A stretch of 64,000 nucleotides of DNA, from positions 32,645,790 through 32,709,789 of the forward strand of contig NC_065541.1 in assembly GCF_932294415.1 (NCBI RefSeq). The letters are read 5' to 3'. Positions 21,183-34,928 of the stretch are shown in pieces. The position numbers were made by a program, and so were the translations under genes. The stretch's first letter is position 1; every line of letters begins with the position of its first letter. The stretch comes from Quercus robur. Taxonomy: Eukaryota; Streptophyta; Magnoliopsida; Fagales; Fagaceae. The notes under the pieces were generated by a model. The model was not told the DNA's origin and searched no databases. It worked only from the letters and a program-made list of their open reading frames with translations.

Positions 21183-24002
21183 AATGTTTCTTGTCCCTTG
21201 AATAAGGTACTTGAATTTCCACAATAGTTTATTAATATAAAAGTGGGCCCATTATAAAAATTATACAAAAGGAAAATGATCTAGCGGTGAATATGATAGA
21301 CTTCCAGTAGTAACATTTGATAAATTAATAAATGTGTTTACATGATAAAAATCATATATATTTTCTCATTATTATTAAGTTAATGTAAGCAAGCAAAAAC
21401 ACTTAAGTGCTTCTAGATTACATATTGAATAAAATCAGATTTCATTTATTGAAACACATATAGAATTTGGTAGAGTAAAGTATTACATCGCTTTGGTCCT
21501 AAATACAATCTAAGTAAAAAAGATACAAAACTTTGGTCCTAATACAATCTACTAAAAGAAAATGATAAAACACTACTTTACAAATCAAAACCTTAGGTTC
21601 GGGGGCTAGGTTATAGAATAGGAAGGTGTTAGGCACCCATTCTTTCCAAACAAAGTCCGGTCTTCTAGACTCTAAATGACCATTTAAATACCCATGACCA
21701 ATGATATGCAACAGATTATGAAATGCAACATGTTATGTCAGTTTTCTTAGATCTATGGCTAAATGTTATTTAGAGACCTCAGATCTACATTCTACTTTAT
21801 GTAAAGAATCAAATCTGATGTTTAATGTGAAAAAAAATGTTTTGAATAAAAATATGTAGATCTGAGGTTAATTATGTAAAATAAAAAATAAAAAAGAGTT
21901 TTGATGACAAAGTGGAGATTTGGATTCTAATGTAAAAATCTATGAGTTTTGGTAAGAACAATTTAGATCTGATTTAGATATGAAAAATAATGAGTTTATT
22001 AATGAGAACATTGTAGATCTGATTTAGACATGAAAAAGAATGAGTTTTTAATGAGAAAATTTCATATCTGATTTGAGATGAAAAATAATGATTTTTAATG
22101 AGAAAATTGCAGATCTAAAACCTTTAATAACAAATAACCATAAATCTAAGATTATGTTTATGTTATGAACAACGCTAAATCTACTTGTTCAAGCATATGG
22201 ATCAAATAATCATTGTATTCTAATCATTGAATCAAGACTTAAAGAAAGGAAAAAACATGCTAGAGATTGATATTTACATGCTAAGATGGAATGCACAATT
22301 AAACATACATGCTCCTAAAGAAATAAAATTTATACATGCATCATTGCACGAATGAATTCTAAAGGGGGAATTATTTTAGATCTCTATTTGAGTTCTAAAG
22401 AATTATCACTTAACAAAAAATAAAATCTTAAAGTCAAACTTCTAGAGTTTCTTTAATGTTAAGGGGAGAGGAGCTGTTGAATGTTGAGAGGTTTCCTCTA
22501 TTTATAGGTGTTAGTTGCTTGAAAAATAAGTCAGATCAACTTAAAAAATAAGCAAAATGTATGGGGAAAATCCTAAAAAAAAAAAAGAGATTTGCGTAAG
22601 AATTAGGTTGAAATTTTGAAAGCTAAAGGAAAACTTGATTCCCTACAACCTTGCCAAAAATAGCCTCCTCCAAATTTCAAAGTTTACTATGCCAAAAGTG
22701 CCTTGGAACATGAATTTGAAAATTGCTACTTGATTAGCATAATTTTGAAGTGTTTTCCAACTCTAAAACTGTATTTGGACAAATTTTAGAGATATATTCA
22801 TGATAAAACTCATCCCAAAAACCTAATTATCTGTAGTCTTTAACTATTATCAACTTATTTGTTTGAATCACATGCAACAGATCTCACTTTAATTAAAATA
22901 CTTAACCAATCACAAAAATTCATTTAATTAATTTTAATTATTAACCAATCAAAATTAATTTCAATTAATCACACGTGATCAGTTTCGCCCAAATATGTAG
23001 ACTGTTAAAACTTGATCTTGTGATATCTTTTGATCCAACCATCTGATTTGGAAACTGAACATATCGTTGTGATCGTTAGAATCTCAAGATCATTTTAATG
23101 ATATATGATGAATGACTTAATGTCTAATATGCAACCTTGATTTTTGGGTACCTAGAATGGTTATTTTGGTTACCTTCCAAGGTTAAATTATTGGTACAAA
23201 ATTGAGTGTATACAGTGTGATTTGTTTTTGGGTATTTTATCTTTTTTTGGGTAATGTCATTAAGTGCTAGAATTTGGAGATTGATTTCAACCAATAAGAT
23301 CAAGATAGACATGTGGCTAGAACTTGGTTGCTGCAACTAAGATTTGAGCTTCAAAGAGTAGGAGCTAACACCCTAAGCTAGGTGTCAAGCTTTTAGCCTA
23401 CTTTAGGAAGTTTCGCTGGAGATCTTTTTATGCCCTCCAAATTGCATTTCATTAAATTTTCCTTTTTGGAATTCATGGGCTTGGTTCATGAATTAGTTTT
23501 TAGAAATTTTTAGTACTTCAGAAGCTAGTTTGCTAGGGTTTAGATGATTTGGTCATGGCTTTCCCCAGTGGTAACTGAAACTTAGGGAGGAAGAATGGTA
23601 TTTATTGCATTTAAGCCTTTTGGTGTTAGCCCACCCTCTAGTACTATTCACGTCAGAATTGGCAGTGGTAGAAAGGCTGATGGGATAGGTGGCCAACTCC
23701 TAATTTGGTTTGGGAGCTTGGTTGCTTCTTGAGGTGCTCTCCAGCAAAAGGTAGAACTAAAGGGGGTTCTCTAGTTGGGTCAGTTTTCACATATGAGCTA
23801 TTTTTGCTGAGATTTTAGGTTGGACTTGGCTATAAGGGCTGAGTATTTTGGTGGGCCTCTGACTTGATGGTTCTCTCCACTTGGGCCTATCCTTTTGCTT
23901 TCTCATTGTGAGCCCTACAAAATAGATAAAGTTACCATATATTGCCATGAATTTTTATTCCACATGGGCTTTAGTTGTTAGAAAAATGAAATGTATTCAT
24001 GA
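21183..24002. repeat. Left part of an old dispersed repeat (family R, copy A)
   Basis: No gene. The stretch at about 21,480-21,710 (containing the phrase aaggtgttaggcaccc) is closely similar to 54,780-55,010 in the same orientation, so this is dispersed repeat DNA. 21,800-22,130 holds short degenerate repeats around 'gatctgatttagatatgaaaaataatgag'. The sequence continues on the other side of the hAT insertion (from 33,655). The phrase is common near plant LTR-retrotransposon sequence, but no LTR pair or coding domain is visible here, so the class is left open. Confidence 0.55.
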
Positions 24003-25179
24003 GTTTTAATTAGGACTGAGCAAGGGACCCGACCCACCCAACAACTCGACCTAACCTGACAAGTTTTGGGCGGGTTTGAGAATATTCGGGTTGGGTTTCA
24101 GGCCTTAATTTCAGGTTATTTTCAGGTTCAAGTCAGTTTCAAGTCGACGTCGAGTCTTATAAATATGCTACTTCTGAACCCGATTTTTTTTTTTTTTGAA
24201 AAAAACCCTACTCTTTTTTGGGTTTTTTTTTCTTCTTCTTCTTAATTTCCTTATCTTAGTCTCTGATTTTGGGAGTTTTTTTTTTTTCATTGGTTTATTT
24301 ATCTCAAAGAGGAAAGCAATTTGGTTTCAGCAAAATCTTTAACAGATTGGATTCTAAGGTATAATTATTTTTTGATGTGAATATGCTTTGGGTTTTATTT
24401 CTGATATGTCCTGGGTAAACTTTGATATGTACTTTGTTCTTGCTAATACTCCGCTTTTTTTTTTTTTTTTTTGCTCTATTTAATTGTTTTTTCTTCTATT
24501 CTCTTTTGAGATTTTTGTACATTTTGGTTTTCTGTTTGATTATATGAATTAGGTATTCTTTATTTTTGCTGATATTGAAGGTTGAGCTACAGTTTGATGT
24601 TTCTGTAATTTGTTTATGAAATTGTTGTATGGATTGAAAATGTGATTTTCTTGGATCTGTTTTTTTTTTTTTTTTTTTTTTTTGGGTTTTTTTTCTTGGG
24701 TTATAATAGTTGCTACTGCTCTAATAGAACTATAAACAAATGATTACGCTTTTATACATACATACATACATACATAAATATATATGTATATATATATATA
24801 TATATTTTCTCTTTTGTGTGAGGATGATTGGACTGAAAACTGAAGTGAAAAGAAATGATTTTGTAGATAAAAGGCTTTGTTTAGGTCAAGGTTTTGCATA
24901 TTGAATTGTTTCAATAAGTGGGTCTCATGGTTTTCAAGAACCTTATGAAGCTGCTTTGGGTTTTGATTTTCTTGTTTTGGTATTTTTGCTTAATCTATTC
25001 TTGAAAAAACAAATGAATATAATCTCCTTGATGGCCTTTAAATGAATGATTGGACCACTTGCATTATAGGTAATCTTTATTTTCTGTTGGCTAAGTTTGG
25101 AGCATTATGTCATATCTCTATGTTTTTCTTTTGTGAATGCATTGTTTAATGATTGATTTGTTTTGTGTGGTACTAGATC

Positions 25180-26926
25180 ATGGATTCAATGGAGCCTACA
25201 CAACCTGATGTTGCCACTGCAAGACCAACTATGAGACCTCCTCATCCACCGCAGGTGATATCTTCTTCTAATCCTAATAAGAGAAAATCACCATCATCGG
25301 CTTGGGACCACTTTGAGAAGTTTATAGATGAGGAAGGTAAAACTAAGGCAAGATGTATATATTGTAGCAAGGAGTACATGGCTGATAGCAAAATTTATGG
25401 GACATCTAATTTAAAAAAACCATACACCCATTTGTCCTGAATATGTTTTTAATGAATTGCATGATGGACAGACCCATTGTCCAAGGATGTAGAGGAGGGA
25501 AATCTAGTGCATAGGACTTTTACAAATGTTATGGGTAGAAAAGTTCTTGCTGAGATGATAATATTGGATGAGCTTCTATTTAGGTTTGTAGAGAATCAAG
25601 GATTTAGAAGGTTTTGTAATGTCTTCCAACCTAATTTTAGTATCCCATCTCGCTTCATGGTAGCTAAAGATGCGAGTCGGATTTATTTTGAAGAGAAGGA
25701 TAAGTTGAGAATTGCCTTGAGAGGCCGTAGGCTTTGCCTTACCACCAACACATGGACTTCAATTCAAAATTTTAATTACATGTGTCTTACTTGTCATTTC
25801 ATAGATGATGATTGGAAGCTATATAAAAGAATTTTAAATTTTTTGTATTGTTGATAACCATAAGGGGAAAACCATTGGCAAAATGGTTGAATCTTATTTA
25901 GAAGAGTGAAATATTAAGGGGATTTTCACCTTGACGGTGAATAATGCTTCCTCAAATGACATAGCCATTAGTTACTTGAAAGAAGCTACTAATATGTGGA
26001 AATGTATTATTTTGGGGAATGAATTTGTTCACGTGAAGTGTTGTGCTCACATCTTGAATCTTATTGTGACCGAATCTTAAAACATCATAATAAGTCAATT
26101 GATAGGGTGCATCATGCGGTTAGATATGTGAAAGCTTCTCCAAATAGGTTACAAACCTTCAAGAGGTGTGTGAAGAAAGTGAAAATAGAGTCAAAGGCCA
26201 TTCTATGTTAGGATGTGGCCACTAGATGGAACTCCACCTATAAAATATTGGAAAATGCTAAAAAGTTTGAACATGCATTCAAGCAGATAGAATATGAAGA
26301 TCTTGATTATATTCTACACTTTCGGGATGGGGACTATGATAGGAGACCTCCAAATGAGGATGATTGGGAGACTTGTAGAAAATTTGTTAAGTTTTTGAAC
26401 TTTTTTATAATGCCACAAAGAGGTTTTCAGGTTCCTTGTATGTGACATCAAATGCTTTCTTTGATGAGATATATATGATTAAAAGAAAGATAGATCTATT
26501 TTCTAGGAGTAAGGACCATTTTTTGTACTCAATGGCAAAAACAATGAAAGAGAAGTTTGACAAGTATTGGGGGAGCGGGGAGGATTCATCAAAGAACAAT
26601 CTGTTGGGTGTGTAGATGAGGTTGCAAAATACTTGATGGAGAATAGTGAAAGGGGAAATGACAAAACCTTTAATATACTGGCTTGGTGGAAGTATAATAC
26701 TAATAAGTATAGTATACTATCTTGACTGGCACGAGATGTGTTGGCTGTACTTGTTTCTATTGTGGCTTCTGAGTTGGCATTTAGTACGGGAGGGTGTATA
26801 CTAGACCCATTCCGTAGTTCACTTGCCCCTGAGATGGTACAATCTCTCATATGTACTCAAAATTGGCTTCAATCTTTAATGCAAATTTCGCTTCAACAAG
26901 TCATGGATGATGTTGAGTTATTTTAA
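25180..26926 (+). pseudogene. hAT transposase, broken
   Basis: It starts with a BED-type zinc finger (SSAWDHFEKFIDEEGKTKARC, then CIYC and a shifted HIHTC). The central part keeps FRRFCNVFQPNFSIPSR, LTTNTWTSIQNFNYMCLTCHFID and MATRWNSTYKILENA, all characteristic of plant RICESLEEPER-like hAT enzymes. The C-terminal dimerisation domain is at about 26,720-26,926 (LAVLVSIVASELAFSTGGCILDPFRSSL). Frameshifts (after 25,437, about 25,470) and several stops (25,852-25,854, near 25,908, 26,079 and 26,443) make it non-functional. It belongs to the surrounding TAGG-ended element. Confidence 0.88.
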
Positions 26927-27383
26927 GATTATGGAAAATGTAATGTTCTTAAAATTTATAAACTTGTGCTTTAACTGAAATTTAATATATCTTGTTAGTG
27001 CATTAAATGGAATTTAATATATATTGCTGTTCAAAAATGTTTTGAAACTTTTTTAGAAGTGAAGTTAGCTTCACCTTCACCATCAAGCACTGTTACTGAT
27101 CTTGACTGATTTCCCTACATACATGGTGAGTTTTGTTTCTGTGTTTTTTTTTTTTTTTTGGATTGGGTGTCATTTGCTACCTGCTGCTATTGTTACTGAT
27201 TGAAGCTTTTATCATTTCTGTTTTCTTCAATCTTTTTCTATGATATGTTTAATACCTATGATGCAATTATCAATTTTTTTTCTTGGATTCTGTTTGTGTT
27301 AGGATTAATTAATATGATATTAGGTTCACTGCTGAATTTTGCTGCTTAAAGCTCTCATCCTTGAAGCCTGCTATCAATTACAA

Positions 27384-27853
27384 CTAGTATGTAACCCCGT
27401 GCTTACGCACGGGTATTGTTAATTGTAATGATACTATTGATGTTAGCTTGGGTTATAAACATATAGAACATTAGTTCAACCAAGACATTTGAAGGTACTA
27501 AAATGATTTTTCCTTTCAATTGTCATGATATTGGTTACGTTAAGTTTCTTACTACAATGCACAGTTACATTTATGAATAATGACAATTAAATATATAAAT
27601 TTTTTATCAAATATACACATTAATTTCAAATTTTCATTATAGAATAAACTCTAACTATCATCAGAAAGAGCCAAATTATGTGCCTTTTTGTTTTTGATAA
27701 TACATAAAAAAGATAAAGTAGGTTTTTGATGTGTTAAAATGACATATTTTTACAACACCTGATGCTGATCTAAAAGGAATCCCTTAATGGCAATGCCCCA
27801 TTAATAATATTTCAATCCATATTGTTAAGACTATAAAAGAAATATGCAATAAA

Positions 27854-27888
<35 letters not shown>

Positions 27889-30076
27889 TTATATATATTT
27901 ATTTATTTAAGGTTGCTCTTAAAAAAATAAAAAATAAAATCATTTTTCCCAATTGCCAAGGGGCCTCGATAAGTCAAAATAGCATTGGGGCTGAAGCCTT
28001 AAGAGATTAAATTTTATAAGATTGCGGTGTAAAAATGAAGTTTTACCTCTCCAACCCCAACATGAAACTTCATAATATTACATGTATTAAAGAATAGGCA
28101 CAACTACACTCAATCAATTCTAATACCAATTTGAAAATTCAACTTAACTATAAGTTTAATAAGATGTTATTATGTGTGGTTGAATCTATTGAGCTTTAAG
28201 TAAAAAACTGATGTGGCAATTTCTTTTTGGATGGCCCCATACTTACCGAATTCAGACTCAACCCTTAAATCAGCTAAGGATCACAAATATCTTTTCTACA
28301 ACATACTTCACTAAAACAGAGGATACAAAATTATAAACAAAAATAACCAAATATAAACAAAAGCAAAAACTAAATTTTAAAGTTAAGTTATTTGGATCTA
28401 ATAGATGAGAAATACCACCTAATAAGAATCATAGATGCGATATTGCAAATTGCATCCAATAGCAATAAAAACGGCTTGATTATTTGAATAATTGATCATA
28501 GATGTATTGAGTAAGATGCTTCATTACATTTCTTGAAATCTCCCACGTCACAACTCCTTAATAAGTATGGAAACTGCTTGGAAAAGCTGTAACAATACAT
28601 TAAACATATATTATTAACACATGGGAGTAGAAAATGATAAATCCAAATAATTCGTTTATCATAGAATTTAGTGCATTGATTGTAGGAGTACTCAACAATC
28701 ATAAATCAACAACTGCGAGCTAAAAACTTGTCGTTGTAAAAGTAAAAAAGAAAAAGAAATGTAAACACATTAAAAGTAATAGGTCTTACAAAATTAACCC
28801 CAAAAAAAGAAACAATATCTTCTACCAATTACTCAAATGAAAATCATATATAATGCCCAAATTTAAAAAGTAAAAATAAAAAATTTACCAAAAGCTGTTT
28901 CAGCAATTTGACAGAGGCGAAAGGGTGATAAGTGGTAACCCTCGGATCTCTCTCTCTCTTTTGGTCTTTTTTTTTTTTTTTTTTGGGAGTGAAAATAGCA
29001 ATAACTTTCATTACATAGGAATATGGTTGAAGCTTAATCAAGCAATATGGTTGAAGCTATTCCATCCACACTTGAAAAGAGTCCACATGACGAGCATATT
29101 AATTGAGCTAGTAAGTGAGCCATGGACTTACATGGGAAAAAGCAAAACTACATGTCTACACCCATCAAAATTCTTGGTGTAACATCTGGCATCGTGTAAA
29201 ATTACTAAAATATGACCAATATAAATTTTCATCATGTATGAACGTTGGAGTAGTTCTAGACATATATGGAATGGACAAAACCCCCTTTGAACATGGACAA
29301 TGCCATTAAACATGAAGAGTATCTTGTGGAACTTCATTACAATTATTACAGAAATGATCCTATAAAATACCTCGTCGCAATAGTGCTATCTTCGTGGGGA
29401 GTGAATCAGTATATGCTCGCCATAAAAATGTCTTTAGCCTTGGCGGAATCTTGAGAGACCATAATTGATCTCACAGTTTAGACTGTTGTACAGAATCTCT
29501 AGTACTTGGCCGCCTTCTATTTTGTTCGTCCATGGTAGATTATAAGCAATATGTAATTATATAAAGAGAACTGATCTTTCTGTTTGCCACTTCTTTCTTG
29601 GTTTTCAAGTTTTAACGAATTAGGCCCCTCGGTTTTCTAAGTGGTATAAATTCCTGTGCAAAAATTAAAACAATCAGCTTTTTATTCGACCAAAAAAAAA
29701 AAAAAAAAAAGCACAGCCTTTAAACGTAAAATGTAGAATTCAAGATAGGGGAGGTTAACCTAACGTGTTATTCTGCAGAAAAAGAAAAAGAAAAAAGAAA
29801 AGAAAAAAAGGGCCACACAAAATCAAGAAAAAACTTAATTAGCACAGAAATTCACTTGAACCGATACATAGAAGTGGTTTTAATGAGAATGGTCCCACAT
29901 ACATTTAGCCACATGGAACAAAATTCAACTTCAATTTCAGATTCTAATTGAACAATTGGAAGGATAATTATGAACTGATGGCCACATAGATGTAGACACA
30001 TGACACAAAATTAGAGTTCTAATTTGGAATTGCAATTTGAGTTTCTCTCTGCTTCACCTATTATTATATATATAGA
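27384..30076 (-). mobile_element. Non-autonomous Helitron, 2.7 kb
   Basis: On the minus strand the element begins TCTATATATATAATAATAGG (from 30,076) and ends CTAG (27387-27384). A hairpin with 7-bp arms CCCGTGC/GCACGGG and a 4-nt loop (27396-27413) sits 8 bases before the CTAG. The host bases are A before TC and T after CTAG, the A|T target typical of Helitrons. No Rep/helicase is present. It lies inside the hAT element, 3' of the transposase remnant, and holds a LINE fragment (29,120-29,455). Confidence 0.85.
29120..29455 (-). pseudogene. LINE zf-RVT fragment inside the Helitron
   Basis: Reading the minus strand from about 29,452 gives IPPRLKTFLWRAYTDSLPTK, then LLRRGIL, a stop, FCNNCNEVPQDTLHV, a stop, WHCPCS. 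This is the zf-RVT motif of plant LINE ORF2, with CxxC and the downstream H...WHC. At least two in-frame stops (TAG, TAA) are present. No flanking reverse transcriptase or RNase H was seen, so it is a short fragment, either captured by the Helitron or landed in it. Confidence 0.75.
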
Positions 30077-31936
30077 TTAGTCATCTAAAAAGTTGAATCT
30101 TTGTAGCAAAATTATTTATGGGGTATTTATTGTTTAAATAAGAAAACATTTATAAGGTAAGAAAGTTAGTGCTTTGTGGATGATTTCCTAGTTTGTCAGG
30201 GTATATGAATGTGCGGATTTTCAACAGTATGTGATATACTGTTGTTACTTATTTTTAACATATAAAATTTCTTGCACTCTCACCTCTCATTTAAATTTAC
30301 TTGTCGTCAAAGATTTTAGCTTGCTAATATGATACCCGACTGACATGGACTACATCTTATGAACCAGCCAACATTTTTGACATGAAAAATGTTTGAGTTG
30401 TGACCCCAACTCTACAGGAATGGTGCGAGTATGATGCTTGATCTATTTGGCAAGAAAATCATAGATCATGTGCACTTTGCCTGAAGTTCCATGTGATTGT
30501 ATTTTGTACTGATGTTTGTGTATGGTGATGTCTCTTCGATTATTGCATTATACCATTGTGTAAATATATGTTTTGCATTTCAATAGTTAGATAGTGGAAT
30601 ATAAGCAATGAATTCCTTGTTCCCCCAATTAGGATCCTCTTCACTATAAGAATGAAGAGGATTCGTTTTATGATAAAAATTATGTATTTTCCTAAATCTA
30701 AACATATATATATATATATATATATGGTATCATGTTATTTAAAATCTTGTTTCACCAATAATAAGTAGAAAAGATTGTTAATATTGTTCTTTCATGTTTT
30801 AGGTCTACCAGTGACAGTAGGTTGGCCATTGGCCAAGGGCAAGGTAGCCTTATTATAATAAAGTTTCCTCTACTTGGAATACCTTACAAGGACAAATCAT
30901 TTTCCTTTTTACACCAATTATAAGGACATAGATATGCCATCCAGCTTTGTTGTTATTTTAGTTCTCTGTCTCTATCCTGCTTGTTCATGTGTACATAAGC
31001 TCTTTGAATTTTTGTTAGGAATGATATGGTACTTTGTTGAATGCTTGACTTTGCATAAGAGCCATTACTTTTTTCAAACATAAAATTTGAGGGAGAACTT
31101 AGCATTTTCTTTGTTTGGTGTTGCAGTTTTGATTATAATCTTGGAGGTAAAAGAGGTTAGGTCCTAAGCAGAAGGTCGTGACGTGCTGATTATTGTTTTT
31201 TGGAGAAGGGCAAAGGGTGATTCTTGCCTGATTTGCTGGACTATTATAAAGAAATCTTATTAAATAAATCTGCTAATGCAAAAACTTATGTACTTTGTAA
31301 TGATTTGGGTTTTTATGCTTGTGGATGGAGCCATAACTTATATACTTTGTAATGATTTGGGTTTTTCTTTTACTTCTTCAGACCTATGAAAAGGTCTTGC
31401 AAATCCTCCTCAAGACCTTCATTTTGATATTTAACATATAGAATCCAAGTTGTTTTATTATTAGAATCCAGGTTTTTATTATTGATTTTTTTTTTTACAA
31501 TATTGGATGATTTGGGTTTTCTTTGAAGATGTGAATGATGGTTCTTTTATGGAATTGTGCTTGGTTCTTTTTATCCTCTTCCCTCTTCCAGAAATCACTC
31601 TTCACTATTTCACTTTGGTACTCTCTCTCTCTCTGGCATGCCAACTAGTTTAACAGATTGGTTAGCTTCTATTCTTTGTTTTATTGCTTGGTGACTTGTG
31701 GAGCTTGTTCGTAGAAGCATTTGCTCAAGCAAAATAAAGGGTTAGTCTCTTTTTTTTTTCATTGGACCAATATGGTCACATCAAAGGAAAGTTTTTTAAT
31801 AATCTGATTAGCTGAGAGTCACTTACCTAACAAAGATCAGCTCAATTTTTCAAGGACCTAGTTGATAAATTTGTGTTTTTTTGTATGATAATGGCTGATT
31901 AGATGGTTAAAAATCAAATCTTTCTTATTGGGTTAT

Positions 31937-33199
31937 TGCTTGCTCACTCCCAAGTGCAGGAGATCGTAGCAATATAATTCTCGGAGTACCAAGGTCAAAC
32001 CACAAGGAGCAGGGTAAATTCAAAGACAATATAATTAAATAACAATTTGGGTGAAGAAGAAAAATACTTTTGCTTGGTGATTGTTAACAAGAATAATAAT
32101 AAAAACTTATTTAAATCAATAATGTAAATACTAGGGCATCGGGGTGTTTCCCTTTATCGATATGAGATTCTTTGTGATCTAAGAAAATATCTATTTCATA
32201 ATTGATTGTTCTTATACAATTAAAAACTTATGATTCGGTTGAACTGAGACAATTCAAGAACGCATGATAACCTCGATTAATAATGTGGTTAGAAAAGTTT
32301 TCAGAAAAACCGATTCACTTTAAAACCTGATTTCTATTTGAAACTATTAGAAATTCATCTAAACAATAAGAAAAACATGATTGAACTTATTGAAAGCATG
32401 GAAGAACTAATACATCAAAAGAAATTTAATTGAACAATCAAATATGTAATTGATAAAATCCTAAAAAGAATCACATTGAATATTCATACCGTATAGAAGA
32501 AACATAACCCCTAGCCCTAGCAAAGAGTTAGGGCTGTCATTAGAGAAAGAAAAATACAAGGTTTTCATTGCCCAAAATTCGTTCTGCCCAGCCTCACTTC
32601 AAAAAAACTAATGTCTAAGTGTCCAAAGAAAATAAAACATTTACTATTTTAATTTCCGTCCAGGTTTACAGCAGCAACTTGTGAGTTAATTTCGGCCGTC
32701 AAAAATTGAGAATTTCGAAAAACTCAAAACTGGAAAGTTGTAGATATTTAAATCATGGTTCCAACCCATCTGGCCTTGTGTCAATTGGATTTTTGAGGAG
32801 AGAGATATGCCCAAAATACTGATCAGTGCTCAAATTAGATTTTTCCTTTTCAGATTCTGCCTCTTTGATTTCTTTCCTTATTTGAAGCTTCCAATCATGG
32901 TAGACGATCCAAGCACTCCAGCTGGACCTCCTTAGACATTTAAGCATGGTCCTTTAGCTCCACTTTAATTCTAGTTTGGCCTCCATTCTCTCACAAATTC
33001 CTGTAAACTCATCTTTCTCACATGATTTCCTGAAAATAGAAAACTACACACAATAAATAGCATCTTATTCAAGAAATTATGTAAAGATAAATAATAGGGA
33101 CTAATGCAAATCATGGCTTAATTATACAAATTAAGCATAGTAATAAGGAGATAACACCCATATAAATATATAACAAGTATACATTTTAAGGCGTTATCA
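31937..33199. mobile_element. Solo LTR, 1,263 bp, 5-bp target duplication
   Basis: GTTAT flanks both sides (31932-31936, 33200-33204). The segment begins TGCTTGCTCACTCCC and ends GCGTTATCA, so it has the TG...CA termini of an LTR on both strands. There is no second LTR, primer-binding site or coding domain. A solo LTR left after recombination between the two LTRs of a retrotransposon fits best. It is nested in the hAT element. Confidence 0.78.
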
Positions 33200-34774
33200 G
33201 TTATTGTAAATGGTCTCTGCATTATTTGATCTGTGGAGGCTGAGAAGGTCTATAATAACTTTCTATTTATGTATGTCTTTGTTTCTTGGTATAATTGTGA
33301 TAGGCAAAGAAATTAAGATGTGGTACTGATAGCTTTTAGCATGGTAAATGAAGCACCTTGTAAGTTATGACTTTATTCAGATGTTTTAGTTATTTGAGTG
33401 CTTATTATGATTGAGACTGTATGGCTCAAATGAGGCATACAAATATTTCGCCATTATCGTTAAAAAAAGAAAAAAAAAAAAAAAAACTCCAACCCAAGAC
33501 CCGACCCGAAACCCCAAAAACCGACTTGATTATAGACCCAATTTTTTGAGTCAGGTCGGGTCGGGTTTTAGGCAACCAAACCCAATTTCTATCGAGTCGG
33601 GTTTCGGGTCACAGTAAACTCGACCTGACCCGACTTGACCCAATATCATTCCTAGTTTTAATAAATATTTATGATAGGTTTTGAGTATTAATTTCCATGG
33701 GCTTTAAATAACAATTTGTATAGTTTCTCATAACATTTATAAATCATTTTTGCCATGGATTATTCTGTATATGATATTTTCTTTGGGTCTTTTAAATAAT
33801 AACCTCCAATGTTTCTTGTGAATAATATTTACCATGGGTTTTAATAGAGGCAATCTCCATGAGTTTCAAATAAAATATGGTAACAACCACTATAATGGGA
33901 TAATGTGAGATTCTCATGAGTTTTTCTATAAATAATCATAATGGGCTTGTAGGATGAATAATTACCATGAGTTTTGGAAATAAATATTATGAATGTTGTG
34001 ATATAAGATAAATAGTGACAATGGGTTTTAATTATATAAATTCCATGGGTTTATAATATGGTATGAAATAAATAAATGTCATGGGTCTAAGATAAATAAT
34101 CATAACTTTCCATGGGCTTTTATAAGATGATTGTCATGAGTTTTGAGAATAGATAATTGTCATGATTCTGATGTTATTGATACTGTTCCATTTCGATCGA
34201 AACGAATGGAAAATTTTGTACTAGCCAACTACCTGGTATGAAGCACCACTCTGTTCCACTTTGGACCAAATTCTGGTCTATTCCGGTCTGTTTCGTTCAT
34301 TTCAGCCAATTTTGGCAAATTTTGGTTATTAAACGAATTTCAATCGATACCCTGTATAGTCTTAAGTTTCTCTTTTTCTAGCCGTCAATCACAATTATTT
34401 CCCATTTCATCACTCATTTCTAACTTCTAAGCTTACCTATCTCTCTCCATTACAAATTGCAAGCCAAGAGCAAAGATGAATTTAAGAAAGGACCTTGTCG
34501 TTGCTTTGGATGTTGAGATTTGAGATCCATTAGAGTATTTTTTTTTTTTTTTGTGCTGAGATGATGTTGTTGAGGTAGTTGGTGATGCTTCAGAGCCGTG
34601 GATGATAATGATGAACCAAAACATTTAGCTTCAAGATTAGCTTTTCATTCTACTTTCCTAGGTGATTTTGGGTATTTTTTACAGCAATGTGAGATGGGTA
34701 TTTTGTGCATATGGGTAATCTTAGAGTTTATCAGTATGTGGTGGAGAGCTAGTGACTGACTATTCCTACCGCCT

Positions 34775-34928
34775 TTAAAAAAAAAAAAATTTCAACTTAT
34801 GGCGTCTGCTTCTGATGATAGCTCTTTATTATCAGACCAAGACACCATTCAGTTTTTGTGTAGGCGGGGATTGAATCCCAAATTTCTTATTCTACCATCA
34901 GAGACTTTACCAGTTGAGCTAATTGGAA
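34775..34928 (-). mobile_element. tRNA-derived SINE, copy 2, 10-bp target duplication
   Basis: CCTACCGCCT occurs exactly at 34765-34774 and 34929-34938. Between them, on the minus strand, is the same SINE as at 6,930-7,095: A box TTAGCTCAACTGGTAAAGTC, B box GGATTCAATCCCC, and the body with ctatcatcagaagcagacg. In element orientation the tail is a run of T followed by AA, unlike the A tail of copy 1. Confidence 0.9.

Larger units (their letters stand above)
24011..33654 (+). mobile_element. hAT transposon, 9.6 kb, 8-bp target duplication, nested insertions
   Basis: GTTTTAAT occurs immediately outside both ends (24003-24010 and 33655-33662). The ends begin TAGGACTGAGCAAGGG on the left and, inward from the right, TAGGAATGATATTGGG, matching the plant hAT consensus TAGGxxTGxxxx. 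Both arms are full of cgggtcgggtt/acccgaccc repeats, typical subterminal sites. The broken transposase is at 25,180-26,926. A Helitron (27,384-30,076) and a solo LTR (31,937-33,199) are inserted inside, which accounts for about 4 kb of the length. Confidence 0.9.

Noticed and set aside
34830..34928. Minus-strand tRNA gene
   Set aside because: Same reason: SINE copy 2 between exact 10-bp duplications.
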